Positions 9,155 through 20,055 of a DNA stretch of 64,000 nucleotides are shown here, in pieces. The stretch is from Zymoseptoria tritici IPO323 (Eukaryota > Ascomycota > Dothideomycetes > Mycosphaerellales > Mycosphaerellaceae), in assembly GCF_000219625.1 (NCBI RefSeq), contig NC_018213.1, forward strand, positions 2,598,055 through 2,662,054. Reading direction: 5' to 3'. Position numbers and translations under genes: made by a program. Numbering within the stretch: the stretch's first letter is position 1; the number at the start of each line of letters is the position of its first letter. The notes beneath the pieces were generated by a model. The model saw only the letters and a list, made by a program, of their open reading frames with translations. It ran no database searches and was not told where the DNA came from.

Positions 9155-11038
9155 ATGGCAGAACTCCAAAACCCCCCAATAGAGCTATCAGACCCCCAAC
9201 CCCCCAACACCACCACCGCCCGAAACGTCCGCTACTCCGACTCCCCCCAACGCTGGACCCGCATCACCGAAACCTCCCTCCCGAGTCCCGCGCGAAGCAT
9301 CCATCCCGAACACAGCGTCAACCGCATGGACTCGATCGACAGCCAAGTCGACTTTGGGCTCCGCAACACCGACTTCTTCGAAGACGAGAGTTCCGATGAC
9401 GATGAAGGACCGGCGAAAGCCGCCGCGATTGAGACGGAAGAACGACCCATATCTCCAGTGAAGAAGAGATCCAAGGCGCCGGCTCCGTTGATCAAGCCGT
9501 TCGTGTCGCAGTGCGAGCCGAAAGGAGGGACCGCCGGCGAGGACTGGCCGCTGCAGCCTGGCGAGGGGGGGTATCAGCGACTGGACTCGAATCTCGCCGC
9601 GTTGGCCCCTGTGAGGACCTCCACGCCCAGCACGACATACACCGGTTCGATTGATGAGTTTGCGAATGACTTGCCTGCCAACGACGTCGATGCCGATGCC
9701 AACACGCCGCGAAGACCAAAGTCCACCCGTAACTCCTCCGCCCGCACGCCTCGCAGCTCGGGAAATTGGAAAAACAACGACCACCCCTCCGACCAGCAAC
9801 AGCGTAGATCCCAAGCCCACGACCCCCGCCTCTCCCTCGACGGAGGGCGCAGATCCCAAACCTACGCCGACCCGCGGACATCGACGTACTCGGAAAAAGT
9901 CGAACACCGGCTGGGAATCCACGCCATCGCGCATGAAGTGTACCTCAACGGCCTCTTCCGGGACGAGGAATTGCTGCATCAACACAAAATGCACGCTATT
10001 TCCCCCGTGGTGCCGTCCGCCCGGTTTCGAGAGTCGATGTTGCCTTCGTCGCTGAGACCTGGCCCGAGGAGGGGGAGTCCGCCGGCTGTACCGCGTCGAC
10101 CGCCGCTTAGCACATCGGACAGTGCACTGGGAGGAAAAGGAGGATCGACGGCGGGAGGGAAGAAAGTCCAACTCGTTCCTCCGCCTATTGATCTGACGGG
10201 CACACATCACTCGCTCCCGGAGAATCTCGTGCGGACACCGTATCCGTTTTCTGCAACGAGGCATCAGAAAGACTTCTCCGCGACGTCGACTCCTCTCCTC
10301 GCGCCTGCAAATTCAGAGTCGTTACTCACCGTCTCTGTCCGGAGGGCGAGGAAATCCACCGCGACGCCGCGTATCACGACCATCACCATCCCTGCTCCGT
10401 CATCGTACTCTGTTCTGCCGCATACGGACTCTTCTGCCCCACAGTCCTACGACGACACATCGTTCTTCCTCGCGCTCCGACGGGCATACAAGTCTCTCGT
10501 CCCTTTGCCTTTGCGTTTCCTCTCCGCCCGATCCCTGAGAGGAATCCAAGTCTCCACCCTCACGAAATTCGACCACGACCGCGGCTGGCTTCCTGGTTCT
10601 CGCTCCCCTCGTCGGGTGGCGGGAAAGGGGTTGACCGACTCCTTCAGTCCGGAATCGATCCTAGCTGGCTTCAAGAGTCCGAAACGAGGTAAAGGACGAA
10701 TGGCGTTCGTCGGCTGGGCTCAGAGATTAGCGGCTGTCGACCAGCCGCCTGCTGTAGGCGAGGACGAGAGGGATGCAGGCGTTGAATTGGCGAGGCGGAG
10801 GGACGATGGCGAGGGGTTGGAGTTTGTGGTTGGGTGGAGTTGGAGGAGGATTTTGATGGCGGTTGGAGTTGTAGTGGGGTTGTCGATTGCGGCGGTGCTG
10901 TTGTGGGTTTGCCTGGGGATCGGGAGAGGGGGGCCGGCAGGGAGGGTGGGGACTGCGTCTGCGTTAGCGGTGGTGGTGTTTTTGATTGGGATGGGGTGCG
11001 TGGGGGCGTGGTTGGGGGTTAGCTGGCTTTTGATGTAA
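9155..11038 (+). CDS. Fungal protein with two C-terminal membrane helices, function unknown
   Basis: An uninterrupted 627-residue frame. The first ~400 residues are polar, Ser/Pro/Thr/Arg-rich and probably disordered, with an acidic patch (FFEDESSDDDEG). An ordered block near residues 245-275 reads VEHRLGIHAIAHEVYLNGLFRDEELLHQHKM (split here only by description), and a second block near 430-480 has FFLALRRAYKSLVPLPLRFL. Two membrane segments end the protein: RRILMAVGVVVGLSIAAVLL and ASALAVVVFLIGMGCVGAWL. Start chosen at ATG 9155 because the upstream frame looks like leader. I do not recognise a named family. Codons switch from C-ending to G/T-ending towards the 3' end. Confidence 0.75.
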   Translation: MAELQNPPIELSDPQPPNTTTARNVRYSDSPQRWTRITETSLPSPARSIHPEHSVNRMDSIDSQVDFGLRNTDFFEDESSDDDEGPAKAAAIETEERPISPVKKRSKAPAPLIKPFVSQCEPKGGTAGEDWPLQPGEGGYQRLDSNLAALAPVRTSTPSTTYTGSIDEFANDLPANDVDADANTPRRPKSTRNSSARTPRSSGNWKNNDHPSDQQQRRSQAHDPRLSLDGGRRSQTYADPRTSTYSEKVEHRLGIHAIAHEVYLNGLFRDEELLHQHKMHAISPVVPSARFRESMLPSSLRPGPRRGSPPAVPRRPPLSTSDSALGGKGGSTAGGKKVQLVPPPIDLTGTHHSLPENLVRTPYPFSATRHQKDFSATSTPLLAPANSESLLTVSVRRARKSTATPRITTITIPAPSSYSVLPHTDSSAPQSYDDTSFFLALRRAYKSLVPLPLRFLSARSLRGIQVSTLTKFDHDRGWLPGSRSPRRVAGKGLTDSFSPESILAGFKSPKRGKGRMAFVGWAQRLAAVDQPPAVGEDERDAGVELARRRDDGEGLEFVVGWSWRRILMAVGVVVGLSIAAVLLWVCLGIGRGGPAGRVGTASALAVVVFLIGMGCVGAWLGVSWLLM

Positions 11039-11459
11039 CGAAAAGAAGAAAGAGTGAAGGGAAGGGGGTTTGGATTGTGGAGGTTAGACGCTGTATATTG
11101 CTTCCATTCCCTTCAAATCGCTCATGCGTCGGCCGCATATGTCGAGTCCAGTAGAGCTCCGGCAAGACGACGAAGCACAGTCTGCTTGTGCAGAGAGCGA
11201 TCTCGAGTCGCATAAGCCTTTGACACGTTTGTTGACACCCGCACGCCGCTCTGACCGAATGCCAGTCACCCCAATCGATATTTTCCGAGCTCATCCTGCT
11301 TTTGTCAAAGATCATGGATGAATCTCCGGGCCACTCATCCCTCACCAACCACGGCCGACAGGTAAGCCGACTCTATTCCGGTGCAACTCCAAAACTCCAT
11401 GTGCGACGCAGGCTCCGGCCGCAGTTGCAAAATCCACCAACCCATTCATACCCAGCTCT
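11039..11459. other. Intergenic between convergent genes
   Basis: 420 bp holding two 3' UTRs. Nothing recognised. Confidence 0.4.
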
Positions 11460-12114
11460 TCAAAGTCCTTGCCGTAATCTCTCGCCCAACTTTTGCTTTC
11501 CGAATTGGTAGATTTTCAACAATCCCTCCTCGCTGAGATCAATACCTTGCATGTTGGGCATATCCTGTTGTGGAGGACGGCTGACACGACTTGCGATGAC
11601 GACTGGGTCGGTCTCGAGGATGATGCCGTCGTCGACAATCTCGTCGATGCAGAGGGAGGCCAGGTCGTAGTTTTCAATCACGGTGCGCTTGTCCACGGAG
11701 TTTCTGTCGTGTTGTCAGCATTGCAACAGCTTGAACGGCGTTTCGAGATACTCACTTCAGCAAGATCGTCAAACTATCCCTCAACGCCAAAACCACATTG
11801 TACAGCATAATCTCATTCTCCTCCGCGCCTCCAACCACATACATCATGACATCCTGCTCCATCTTGAACACCACCACACGGTTGTCGTAGAGGATGACAT
11901 CGCTCGTCTGCTTGGCCGTCTTCTCCAACAATCCCTTCTCGAATGCTTTCTGCTCTTTCACGGTCGGGTATGGATTCGCGCCGGGATAGTTGTTGCCCTG
12001 AGCGCCTTGCGGGATGTGTGGTGGACTGTAGTATTTCGCGAGGATGCGCGAGTTGTCGTCGGTGGAGAGGAGGAGGATGGCGTTGACGGAGAAGAGACTC
12101 ATATTGGGTGCCAT
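11460..12114 (-). CDS. RET3: Coatomer (COPI) zeta subunit
   Basis: Small sigma-like subunit of the COPI coat, which buds retrograde Golgi-to-ER vesicles. Exons 12114..11756 and 11703..11460, with a 52-nt intron (GTGAGT...GCTGAC...GACAG) that splits the AAA codon of LLK|NSVDKR. The product is 200 residues, normal for the family. The longin-like core is visible: [71 protein letters not shown]. The second half has [25 protein letters not shown]. Head-to-head with the PPR-like gene. Confidence 0.94.
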
Positions 12115-12360
12115 GATTGTGAGGAGTGCGTGAGAGGATTGAAGAGGTCTCAATGGGTTGTGTTCGTTGTTGTTCAGAGGATCGTCGGTCGAGATGTTGT
12201 TCAGAAGTTCAATGTCAATGTGGTACACTTGTCCAAGGGTCGTCGTCGTCCCTCAATCGGAGCCGTCTCCGCTGTGAGACCAGCCTCAAGCTCGTAAATT
12301 TCCCAAGTCCATCGCATTGCTGTCTCTCTCTCTTCCTCACACTCACACGACTACCACTCG
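12115..12360. promoter_or_regulatory. Bidirectional promoter RET3 / PPR-like gene
   Basis: 246 bp between divergent start codons. No clear motif seen apart from a CT-rich stretch (ctctctctcttcctc) just before the PPR-like start. Confidence 0.55.
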
Positions 12361-14919
12361 ATGCTCACATTTGGACTGCGTCGTGCGCAACTCGACCTCC
12401 AATGCCATCGACTATGGCTTCGATCATTCAGCTCGGCCCAATCCCTCGGAGCCAAGTCGGTGCGTGCACAATTCACCTTGGACAGGCATAAAGGGATCAC
12501 ACGTCCATTCAGGAAAGACGGCCTGGAAGAGCCGTCCGAGAGGGGATGGAAGAATGGATGGCAAAATGGTAGCACCGACGATCCACCCAAGATCGCAAAA
12601 TCCCCAGCTCAACAACGCAAACGGGAACGGAAGATAAATCGAGTACTGGGAGCGAAACTGCGAGATGCTCCAGAAAGCCGCATACAGAAATTGGAAGCTC
12701 TGGGAGCGCACGGAGAACTGCTCGACGCCGTTGCGAAGGAGGATATAAAAGGTGTCATACAAGCATACAGTTCACTCCCCGAGAAGAAGCCTCTTTCCTC
12801 TGAAGACTTCCACGCCGTGGCGCAATGCACCCACGCTTGCCTACGATTCCTGAACCTGGAGTATCTGGCGCCGCATCTCAAGGACTCAAAGAAGGGTCAA
12901 TATGACACGAGTGACATTGTGGCATTTGCAGAGCGTTTGGCCGAGGACATCAGGCGGGGATACTTGGTGCCCAACACTGCCGCTCATTTGCATCTCTTGG
13001 GGATTTTCAGAGAGTCGAAATCACTCGCTGCAGGCGAGAAGTTTTGGAGATGGCTGCAAACCCAAGATGACTCGCATGTGAGTACGGGAGTATACGGTGC
13101 GGCGATTGAGATATTCGCCATGGCCGGACGACCACTGCAGGACTGCGAGAAGCTGTACGATGAGGCTTTGGCCAGATTTCCAGGCAGCTTCTTCGCATAT
13201 CACCTTTCTCCGAATGCCATCTTGCCGGACCGCGAGAAACCGATGGAGTTGAAAGGCATACCCATGCATCTGCAAAAAGCCATCATCCGAGCTCGGCTTC
13301 TTCTAGGCGACACTCGAAATGCCTACCTTGCATTGGACACGGCCTTGAGGTTGTATCCAACCAATATCTCCCATCGCCTGCTGAAAAACTTTCTCATCGA
13401 GCGCCCCATTACAGAGGCCTACACAATATACGCCATGGCCTACCGCGCGGGCATGAACACGTCCGGACAGGTCTTCAAAACGCTCATGTCCAGCTTACGA
13501 CTGGCTTCCAACATGACCTCCATTCCCGTACATTTCCAAGTCCTCCGCGCGATGGTCTCCATGATGTATGTGTTCGTGGGCAACTCGAAGAAGATCCCAA
13601 GCAACACTCTCGCTGAGCTCACGATTGCCATTACGCATATTGGACTCTTGCCTGGCGTGGCTGCCATGACTCAATCTCAACGAGACGAGATATTTCAGCT
13701 GGTTCTGGACATCATCAAGACGCTTTGGGATGTTGGCGCTCGATTCCAAGCCACTCCTACCGCTTCAGCATTCGTCAACATCATCAAAAACATCGCCGCT
13801 CCTGCTCAATCTCGATCCATTGCGGAAAATGCCATGGCTGATATGACAGCACTGGGCCTGGAGCCGACAGAAGCCACCCGACGCGCGATGATGAACGTCG
13901 CTGGGGCAATCGCCGACGAGGAAATGGTCCACAAGACATGGGACGACATCGTGGCATCCCGCAGCGCAAAGGGCAAACGCCCGGACCTCATCGACTTGAA
14001 CGTCACCATCAAAGCCGCTCGACAAGTTGGCATGAAGGCTTTCATCCAGCAACAAGCTGATGTGGCGAAGCAGTATCTGTCTTCCAAAGAGCAGTCGTCC
14101 ATCGACTACTATACCATGGGCAGGGACGAAGTTGTCCCCAACCCTGAGCTGGCACGCTCGACGGCAGAGGAGATTCTCGAAGGAGTGAAGAGACTTCGTG
14201 CAGACCTCGCGATTTTCGACGAGAAGACAAAGGACCCCAGTGGTGCGATGGACTTCTCAAAGCGACCCGGTATGCTCCTCCGGGAACCGAGTATTTTCGC
14301 GGACATTCCTGAGGCGGAAATGCGGAAGATTTACGATGAGTTCACTACCGAGCAAGTCAGGAAATCCGCATCGTCCGACGACAGGGACGCAACCTTTGCG
14401 GAACACGAAACCTCCCAATTCTCCCCCGACGACACCGTCCCAGATACCGATCCCACTGTCCCAAAGACCGATCCCATCGTCCCCGATCCCGCATCCACCA
14501 CCCAACCCGACCCCTCGACCGTCACCCCTGCAAGATCCATGCCCCTCAGCCCCACCGGCATCCCCCTCTCCACCCTCCGCTACGAATCCTGGCGCGCCAT
14601 CAACGCGCTGCTCTACCATTCCGCCCGCAACGATCGCGCGCACGCCGCGGCGGTGGACGTGGCGATTTGGGAGGGGAGGAGTCCGCCGAAGAGGGAGATG
14701 GGGTTTACGGGGGAGAATTTGGAGGTTGGGGAGTGGGGGTTTGGTGGGGTGGGGTTGGGGGAGTGGTTGGGTGAGGGTCAGGAGAGGGAGGAGGACGTGG
14801 GGGCACGAGGGGAGGAGGGAGAGGAGGGGGAGGAGGGGAGGAAACGGGATGGGGAGGAAAGCAAAGGCGATGTGGAATTGGCCAGGGGGGAGATTGGACG
14901 GTTGAGGGGACGGGAGTAG
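12361..14919 (+). CDS. Mitochondrial PPR-like helical-repeat protein
   Basis: An intronless frame of 852 residues. The N-terminus is a good mitochondrial presequence (FGLRRAQLDLQCHRLWLRSF, then SSAQ). Residues ~130-620 are helical and repeat-like, with PPR-style stretches such as GVYGAAIEIFAMAGRPLQDCEKLYDEAL, ARLLLGDTRNAYLALDTALR and EATRRAMMNVAGAIADEEMV. The C-terminal ~150 residues are low complexity (Thr/Pro/Asp, then Gly/Glu). This suggests an organellar RNA-binding factor of the type that supports mitochondrial mRNA maturation or translation, but no specific orthologue is clear to me. The last 200 bases are nearly pure G/A on the coding strand. Confidence 0.75.
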   Translation: MLTFGLRRAQLDLQCHRLWLRSFSSAQSLGAKSVRAQFTLDRHKGITRPFRKDGLEEPSERGWKNGWQNGSTDDPPKIAKSPAQQRKRERKINRVLGAKLRDAPESRIQKLEALGAHGELLDAVAKEDIKGVIQAYSSLPEKKPLSSEDFHAVAQCTHACLRFLNLEYLAPHLKDSKKGQYDTSDIVAFAERLAEDIRRGYLVPNTAAHLHLLGIFRESKSLAAGEKFWRWLQTQDDSHVSTGVYGAAIEIFAMAGRPLQDCEKLYDEALARFPGSFFAYHLSPNAILPDREKPMELKGIPMHLQKAIIRARLLLGDTRNAYLALDTALRLYPTNISHRLLKNFLIERPITEAYTIYAMAYRAGMNTSGQVFKTLMSSLRLASNMTSIPVHFQVLRAMVSMMYVFVGNSKKIPSNTLAELTIAITHIGLLPGVAAMTQSQRDEIFQLVLDIIKTLWDVGARFQATPTASAFVNIIKNIAAPAQSRSIAENAMADMTALGLEPTEATRRAMMNVAGAIADEEMVHKTWDDIVASRSAKGKRPDLIDLNVTIKAARQVGMKAFIQQQADVAKQYLSSKEQSSIDYYTMGRDEVVPNPELARSTAEEILEGVKRLRADLAIFDEKTKDPSGAMDFSKRPGMLLREPSIFADIPEAEMRKIYDEFTTEQVRKSASSDDRDATFAEHETSQFSPDDTVPDTDPTVPKTDPIVPDPASTTQPDPSTVTPARSMPLSPTGIPLSTLRYESWRAINALLYHSARNDRAHAAAVDVAIWEGRSPPKREMGFTGENLEVGEWGFGGVGLGEWLGEGQEREEDVGARGEEGEEGEEGRKRDGEESKGDVELARGEIGRLRGRE

Positions 14920-15585
14920 AGGCGCGGGGGGTGTAGGATAGTTTCGAAAAGGGCAGAGCCTATAGCACGGGTGAGTCTCGCGTCCATAAATAGTGTATAT
15001 ACTGTCACATGAATGTTCAGGAAAGATTGAAAGCCCCAACTTCACGTCGTCGCTATGCACCTTTCCTGTTTTCTCTGGGCCCCTCGTGCCAGGTCGTCCG
15101 AAGTGCGACTTCCCGCTGCCTTCTTACCAGAAGGACGGACAGCTCAAGTTTTGAATCCGTTCGAAACATCGACTATGGATTGAGGATCTGTTTTCGCGGA
15201 AGTATCATAGACGACAGTGCAGAATGACTATAGCGAGGGAGGGAGGGAGGGAGTTCTACCACATACTGCACTTCTTCTTGTCGTTCCTGTGCACTACCTA
15301 GGTACTTGTGAATGAAACCTCTGCACTGCTTTTGCTGGACGTGGACGTTTTTTTGTTGCCCTGGTGTATAGACAATGTAGCGTAAGAAAGAGTTCTTTTT
15401 TTTTTCTAGGTACTTTGCATTTACCTTGGACTACGCATGTCATTCCTTGGGGTTAGGGTTTCTTATTTAATGAAGGAAGCTCGAAGTCTCGTTATTTCTC
15501 TCTCGACATCCCCAGATTTCCGCTACACAACCCTCCCCTCCCCAACCCTCCCACATCCTCCCTCCCCTTCCTTCATTCCACATCT
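14920..15585. other. Intergenic, with G-quadruplex motif and telobox-like sequence
   Basis: Convergent 3' regions. At 15237..15251 four GGG runs are separated by single A bases, a strong G-quadruplex candidate. A ttttttttttct tract lies near 15397-15408. At about 15449 the sequence ggggttagggtttc contains a telomere-box-like element. No gene seen. Confidence 0.5.
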
Positions 15586-16847
15586 TCAAACCTCAATCCC
15601 CAACCCCCTCAACAACGCCCCCTCCACCGCCCCATCAATCTTCACCACCCAAAACCTCTTCTCATTACACGCCAACAACTCCCCCTTTTTCGCGAAACAG
15701 AAATTCGCCACGCCCCCCGGGATGCGGATTTTGCCGAGGAGGCGGCCCGCGGGTGACCAGACGCTGATGCCGTCCCAGGTGCCGCTGTAGACGTTACCGT
15801 GGAGGTCGGTTTTGATGCCGTCGGGGATGCCTGGAATAGGGAGGATGGGTTAGCTGGGTTGGGTGAAGGTGGGTTGGGTGAAGGTGGGAGGGGTTGGAGG
15901 GGTTGGAGGGAGGACCGTACCGCAGTCTGCCATGGCGAAGAGGCGGCGGTTGGTGAGGAATTGGCCTCCGTGTCGCTCAATCACGTCAAAGGCGTATCTA
16001 GTTGAATCATCGTCAGCGTTCACTCCGTCACTGATCTCGACCTCAATCAAACTCACATGTTTGATGACCGACGATGATCCGTCGTCCCATCCCCATGAAT
16101 CCAGTCCGTGTCCGTCACATACAACGTCTCCTCGTCCGGACTGAAACACACGCCATTGCACCTCCCGAAGCCGTCCGCGACCGGTCTCAGCTCTCCGCTC
16201 TCGGGATCCAGTCTCCAGACGTGAGAGGGTAGAGAGGGAGTCGGTCGAAACCCTTGCTCGTGGCCGTAGATTGGATCGGTGAACCAGATACTGCCGTTGG
16301 AGTGGATGACCACATCGTTGGGAGAAGTGAATGGACGGGTGTGGTAGGCGGTCAGCAGACGGGTCGTCTTATACGGTGGCGTCGGATCGAGAATAGCGAG
16401 GGAGGGAGGAGAGTCATGAGAGCCTTGGTCGCAGAATAGGAGGGTGTTGGGATTTGATGGGGTGGGATAGTTGATGCCGCCGTTACCCATGGCTATGTCC
16501 GTGGAGAGGGTCTCGTAGGTCCATGTTTGAGAGGAAGCATCGCGGGTGAGTTTCCCGAGGTAGATTTTTGGTTGGTCGGATGGAGGAGAGGCTGGACAGA
16601 GGTTGGAGGTTATATAGCAGGCGTCTTGGGAGGGGACGTAGACGGCGGCTTCGTGGGCGAAAGGCCAGTCTTTTTCCAGGCCGAGGGTGATGGAGGGTGA
16701 TGGACCGAGGATGGAGAGGAATGATGGATCGTGGACGGCGAAGAAGGGGGTTTCATCGTGGGAGGCTTCGGATGCGGTGGCGTGGTCGTGGAAGAGGAGG
16801 CATTCTTTTGGGATGTGCTGATGTTTGGTCTCAGTATATGGTGTCAT
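15586..16847 (-). CDS. SMP-30/gluconolactonase-like lactonohydrolase
   Basis: Six-bladed beta-propeller of the SMP-30/gluconolaconase/LRE family, which opens sugar or aromatic lactones with a divalent metal. Three exons: 16847..16057, 15997..15921 and 15830..15586, for 370 residues. Introns are 59 nt (GTGAGT...AACTAG) and 90 nt (GTACGG...TCCAG). Propeller signatures: SPNDVVIHSNGSIWFTDPIYG, GRCNGVCFSPDEETLYVTDTD, GIPDGIKTDLHGNVYSGTWDG. There is no obvious signal peptide. An alternative start on a short upstream exon (ATG near 16920, MSLPKNCK, splicing to CACATCCC) is possible; I kept the simple start. Substrate unknown. Confidence 0.88.
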
Positions 16848-18290
16848 CTCGGGAGGGAAAAGGGCATGTTCCGGACAGGGATCAAGTCGTACCGACCTTG
16901 CAATTCTTGGGAAGGCTCATTGTTGTTGTTCGGTTGGAGGTCGCAATAGTGCTCGTTGGCGGCTTGAGATGGCTTGGAATATGAGTGACAACGGATGAAG
17001 AATCACCTAATGTTGTTGTCGGCATCACGTGTATGAACGATATTGATGGTCAGGGTGAGGTGAGGTGGGTTCACGGTGTGAGGTCCATTGGCAATCAATC
17101 GCCGTCGAAAATGCTGGACCACTGCAGTTTCAAACGCCGCCAAAAGCCGACACAAGCAGCAACTGCAACACTCCACGTTGTCGATCGATGGTCGATCCGG
17201 TCCGCATCGACCGGAATGTATACCCAGTACCTTATTACCTTGCAAAGCAAAAGCCGTTACCTTGGGTTCGCTCGGACCTCGACTCAAGAACCATGTATCA
17301 TGTGCTCTTCGCGTGCTGTGCCTGTGATGGTCTTGTTGTCATCAAGCACACGCACGCCCTTTGTGCTTCAGCGCCGCCAGGTCGCTTCTGCCGATCCTCA
17401 GCATTGAGAATGAGGTCGGAAAGCCGTCCCTCTCGAATGCCAGATGAACATATGTATATCTGTAGCCGAAGAGCAACACTCGATCCTGCCCTATATGCAG
17501 CATTCCAATCTCATGCAAAGACAACCTCTGTGTGATACTGGAGGTGTTGACCATGAGATGTGACCCGCGAGACATGCCCTCGATCTTGGGAACTCTCTCC
17601 AGATTGTCACCCACGGGGTTGCAAGGATCGCGTCGTATGAATGAGACTTTTTTTCCCCATGGGCGGAGACTTCCATCGCAGACATGCGGCTTCAGCGGAC
17701 TCGGATCGACTGGCCAATTGTGCTCTCGATTGCCGGCATATCGCGTACAACCTCCTCCTCTCCGCTCTGCATACAAGGGAAGAACAACATGTCCGATCTG
17801 CACCTTTTTGCTTACTATCCAATCTCTCGACTCTCTGTGATGAGCCAAATTTGGAACATCACCTCGAGGAAGTTGAACCACATGAGCCGGGTGAAGCCAA
17901 GAAACCTTGTATGGTCCAAAAGTCAAAAACCCGACCAACGAATCCATGCATCACTCGATCAAACCCCGACATGGCATCCTCGTGGGCTTCAGGCATTGAC
18001 CTCCTTCCCCATGACCTGCTGATATCACCACTCCAGGATGCACCCTCGATATAATCTCATTCGCCGCGTCTAAGCAATCCCAGGAGTGGAGTACATATCC
18101 TGGGGAAGATTTCCCTCGATCACTGCGTGGTTTTGTCTACTTCACCGCCGGGCTTGCCACTGCATTTCATCTTTCTTCTGCTTGTATATTGGCCATCCTT
18201 CCTCCTCCTTCTGCAGACCACAGGCGAGAGGGTCGGGACTCTGGTATCCACACATCGCCGTCGACACATACAGGACATTCCGCCGCCACC
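16848..18290. other. Intergenic, 1.4 kb, divergent promoters
   Basis: Between the lactonase (-) and the sugar transporter (+). Several ORFs of 100-200 codons occur on both strands, none protein-like to me. The length suggests regulated promoters. No site could be assigned with confidence. Confidence 0.4.
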
Positions 18291-20055
18291 ATGCACATCG
18301 GACCACAGCTCGAGGGCAATGCCCTTCTCTACAGCGTATCTCTCCTCGCCTGTCTCGGTTTCCTGCTCATCGGCTACGACAATGGTCTCATGGGCGGTCT
18401 GGTCGGAGCCCAATCTTTCTACAACACGTTCAAGGTGGACCAGGACACGGATGCAGGCACAGATATGATTGCCCTGATTGTGGCTATCGTGAGTTCTGTC
18501 ACATCTCCACCGCGCTGTCTTTCCTCTCAGACTGACCACTCTCTCCGCCGCAGTACGAAATCGGATGCTTCATCGGCGCCGTCGTGACCTCCTTCATTGG
18601 AGAGTCCCTCGGCCGAAAGAAGAGTATCTTCTACGGTGTCCTGATCATGATCGCCGGAGCCCTCCTCCAAGCCACCGCCTACGGCACCACACATCTGATC
18701 ATAGCTCGCGTCGTCGCAGGTATCGGAATGGTACAGATCATCTCACGACCCTACGTGTCTACACCCGCAAGCTGACCTCCTCACCTCTCAGGGCTTCATC
18801 AACTCCACCGTCCCCGTCATGATGGCCGAATTCGCGCCCAAAGCCACCCGAGGTATCTACGTCTGCGCGCAGCTCTCGACCCTCAACTTCGGCATCATGA
18901 TGGTCTACTGGATCGACTACGGCTTCGGCAAAATCGCAGGCTCGCCCTCCTACGCCTGGCGTATCCCCGTCATCATGCAATGCATCTTCCTCGTGCCCAT
19001 GCTCATCATCCTCGCCATGATCCCCGAAACACCCCGCTGGCTCCTTTCCCAACACCGCGGCGACGAAGCCCTCGACGTGATGCGACGCCTCAACAAGGGA
19101 AAAATGTCCGACGAGGCGATCTTGCGCATGCACGCCGATGTCACCAACACCGTGGCCTTTGAAGAGTCCATCGGCAGCGGGTCATGGGGTGACCTCCTCC
19201 GCGAAGACGAAATCCGCAGCCGTCGCCGTTTCCTCATCGCTTGTGGTGTGCAGATCTTCCAGCAACTCGGCGGCATCAACGCTCTCATTTACTACAGCAA
19301 CACCCTCTTCCACAAGTCCTTGGGTTTCGACTCGCAAATGTCCGCCCTCATGGCCGGAATCCTCAACACCTGGTTCTTCGCCGCGTCCTTCATTCCTTGT
19401 AAGCCGACCACCCTTCCTGCCCTCAAAGTCAACCTCACTAACCTCATCCTCCAGGGTTCCTAATCGACCGCATCGGCCGCCGCCCCCTCTTCCTCTCCAT
19501 GATCTCCCTCATGGCGGCCGTCATGGTCGTCCAAACCGGTCTAATCTGGAACGTCGAAAACAGCACCTCGATCGCCATCCCCGCCGGCCGCGGCGCCGCC
19601 GCCATGCTCTTCATCTTCCAAGGCGCCTTCACCATCGGCTTCCAAGCCACCGTGTGGGTCTACCCGTCGGAGATCCTGCCCCTCAAACTCCGTCAAAAGG
19701 GATCCTCCATCTCCACGGCTTGTAACTGGATTTGCAATTTCGCGATTGTGTACATCACGCCGCCTGCGATCAGGAGTATTAAATACAGGACGTATATCAT
19801 TTTCGCCGTGTTGAATGCGCTTTGGGTGCCGATTATTTACTTTTTCTTTCCGGAGACGAAGGTGAGTGCATGCAATCCTCCCTTTCATCGCCTGCAGTAT
19901 TACTAACTTTGCTTCCGCAGGGCCTCGCATTGGAAGACGTCGATCGACTCTTCGCCAAAGACGATCAAGTTAGGGACAATCTCACGACGATTATCGATGG
20001 GGATAGCGAGAAGCATGAGGTGCAGTTGGTGAATGATACGAAGGAGAAGATTTGA
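18291..20055 (+). CDS. Sugar-porter MFS transporter
   Basis: Twelve-helix plasma-membrane sugar/H+ symporter or facilitator. Five exons: 18291..18488, 18554..18730, 18792..19398, 19455..19861, 19921..20055, giving 507 residues. Family marks: GYDNGLMGG in helix 1, GRKKSIFYG after helix 2, ARVVAGIGM in helix 4, PETPRWLLSQHR, QQLGGINALIYYSNTLF in helix 7, DRIGRRPLF, and the PETKGLALEDVDRLF end motif, which is split by the last intron. Start ATG 18291 has context GCCACCATGC. The hexose/lactose-permease-like branch is likely; the substrate cannot be told from sequence. The short C-tail ends in EKHEVQLVND...KEKI. Confidence 0.94.

Noticed and set aside
9188..10264. A 358-codon antisense ORF over the two-helix membrane protein gene
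   Set aside because: Arg/Gly-rich shadow of the C-ending codons on the other strand; no start context or domain.
17342..17947. A 201-codon minus-strand ORF upstream of the sugar transporter
   Set aside because: No domain, signal or membrane segment; similar-sized frames occur on both strands of this intergenic region.
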